Positions 5,240 to 5,799 of a DNA stretch of 5,799 bases are shown piece after piece; the first letter of the stretch is position 1, and each line of letters starts with the position of its first letter. The stretch is from contig JASFQI010000326.1 of the NCBI GenBank assembly GCA_050115555.1, positions 1-5,799 on the forward strand. The letters are read 5' to 3'. This DNA is from JASFQI01 sp050115555. GTDB taxonomy: Bacteria > Desulfobacterota > DSM-4660 > Desulfatiglandales > HGW-15. The notes beneath the pieces were generated by a model. The model did no database searches. It was not told the DNA's origin and saw only the letters and a list, made by a program, of their open reading frames with translations. The position numbers and the translations under genes are program-made.

Positions 5240-5473
5240 TTGAGGAAACCTATCCATGTGGTTTGCGCGGGCGGCTCGAGTATAGACGAGAAGCAATTTC
5301 AACAAAGACTCCATGATCAACTATTTGTAAGCGGTGCATCAGGCAACGCAACCGGTCGTAACATCTATCAAAAATCCCTGGAGGAGGCCATCGGGATGTG
5401 CAACGCCATGTATGCGATTACTTTGGGCGGGCAAAGTGTCCAAGAGGCCATGAAAGGGATGAAGGGAGGGTGA
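5240..5473 (+). CDS. Small conserved-looking protein of unknown function
   Basis: A 77-residue frame beginning at TTG 5240 (RKPIHVVCAGGSSIDEKQF). The N-terminus resembles a beta strand followed by a glycine turn, then an amphipathic region and a helix (YQKSLEEAIGMCNAMYAI). Two cysteines are present, C9 and C54. No domain is recognised. The start is uncertain: there is no ATG in frame. TTG 5240 has no good ribosome site, whereas GTG 5258 has TGAGGAAA nine bases upstream but would give a very short N-terminus (VVCAGGSS). An out-of-frame ATG at 5211 reads ten codons to a TGA at 5241-5243, so coupling or an upstream frame problem is possible. The stop at 5473 lies 2 bp before the next ATG, with that gene's ribosome site inside this one, which supports cotranscription and real coding. 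Confidence 0.62.
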   Translation: MRKPIHVVCAGGSSIDEKQFQQRLHDQLFVSGASGNATGRNIYQKSLEEAIGMCNAMYAITLGGQSVQEAMKGMKGG

Positions 5474-5475
5474 TC

Positions 5476-5637
5476 ATGGAATTTCGCAGAAGGCAAAACA
5501 GCGAAAGGTGGCACTGGAGTAAAGACTGCTCGAATTATCCGACGGAATCGGATGTGATTGTGAAGCATGAGATTCCTGAGTACGGCTTTTTGTGCGAAGA
5601 ATGCAAAAAAAAGGCCCCTTTGGAGAAAGAGAAGTGA
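5476..5637 (+). CDS. Small Cys-containing protein of unknown function
   Basis: A 53-residue soluble protein. The ATG at 5476 is set by AGGGAGGG (5463-5470) five bases upstream, at the very end of the preceding gene. Features: a basic start (MEFRRRQ), an aromatic patch (RWHWSKDCSNYP), then C40 and C43 as CEEC near a lysine- and glutamate-rich end. C18 with C40/C43, and possibly H13, could bind a metal, as in small zinc-binding proteins; that is inference. It is the last gene of the plus-strand cluster and ends 6 bp before repeat copy 2. I do not recognise a named family. Confidence 0.68.
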   Translation: MEFRRRQNSERWHWSKDCSNYPTESDVIVKHEIPEYGFLCEECKKKAPLEKEK

Positions 5638-5643
5638 TGCAGT

Positions 5644-5739
5644 CGCAAAAAGCAGAGAGCTAGAGAACGGCCTCCAAGGAATCCAGGGACTTAAGTGTGG
5701 CCAACAGGCGTTCGAGCAAGTTTTTGCGAGACCGTCAAA
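5644..5739 (+). repeat. Direct repeat copy 2 (85-bp core plus conserved 3' tail)
   Basis: The core at 5644-5728 is the same length as copy 1 (625-709) and aligns to it without gaps at about 80% identity, in the same orientation. Here the ends are perfectly complementary: CGCAAAAA (5644-5651) and TTTTTGCG (5721-5728), or nine bases with the flanking T and A. The palindrome ACTTAAGT (5689-5696) and the GCC-AACA-GGC hairpin (5700-5709) are conserved. It starts 6 bp after the stop of the last small gene. The two copies thus bracket the regulatory operon and the small-protein cluster. Confidence 0.7.
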
Positions 5740-5799
5740 AGTAGAGCAGAGAAATCCAGCGTGAGGGGACGAGCACCGCCGGTATGGAAAACACATTCT

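Noticed and set aside
5368..5796. Minus-strand frame of 142 codons at the right end
   Set aside because: It overlaps the 53-residue gene, part of the 77-residue gene and repeat copy 2 on the other strand, has no ribosome site I can credit and no domain.
5784..5799. ATG near the right edge as the start of a partial gene (MENTF...)
   Set aside because: Only five codons are visible and the GAGGGG upstream is about 15 bases away, too far for confidence.

Overview
The window reads like a Desulfobacterota-type (deltaproteobacterial) chromosome segment. The evidence is family-level: a GAF/PAS histidine kinase with an NtrC-type sigma-54 activator, a stand-alone receiver protein, a rubredoxin-like Cys-rich protein and several small Cys-containing proteins. 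No rRNA, tRNA, CRISPR array or transposase is visible. The taxonomic assignment is inference, not proof.

Layout, left to right. A secreted, probably beta-rich protein of unknown function (61-552, +) converges on a two-component operon on the minus strand. The convergent gap (553-773) carries an 85-bp repeat core. The minus-strand operon runs 3862 to 774: a GAF sensory ORF, a PAS-HisKA-HATPase kinase ORF, then an NtrC-family sigma-54 activator. A divergent regulatory region of about 390 bp (3863-4252) follows. The plus strand then carries a compact cluster of a CheY-like single-domain receiver, an 11-cysteine rubredoxin-like protein, and three small proteins of 66, 77 and 53 aa. A second copy of the 85-bp repeat (5644-5728) lies just after the last of these, so the two copies flank about 4.9 kb in direct orientation.

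The main result is that the regulatory operon seems to be interrupted twice by small frame disruptions. The kinase is split inside its PAS domain near 3201-3211; joining the two frames would give one GAF-PAS-HisKA-HATPase kinase of about 563 aa. The activator is cut off from its natural start by a perfect 7-bp tandem duplication (2147-2160). Removing one copy restores an ATG-started protein of 463 aa with D54, T82 and K104 exactly at the NtrC positions. These could be decay, a reversible switch or sequence errors.

The divergent region contains a good sigma-54 (-24/-12) promoter match facing the CheY-like/rubredoxin-like cluster. About 100-130 bp upstream of its predicted start are two TTTCGAAA palindromes, the right place for activator sites. 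The simplest model is that the kinase phosphorylates the activator, which binds the palindromes and turns on the small-protein cluster with sigma-54 polymerase. In this sequence the target side looks intact while both regulator genes look broken.
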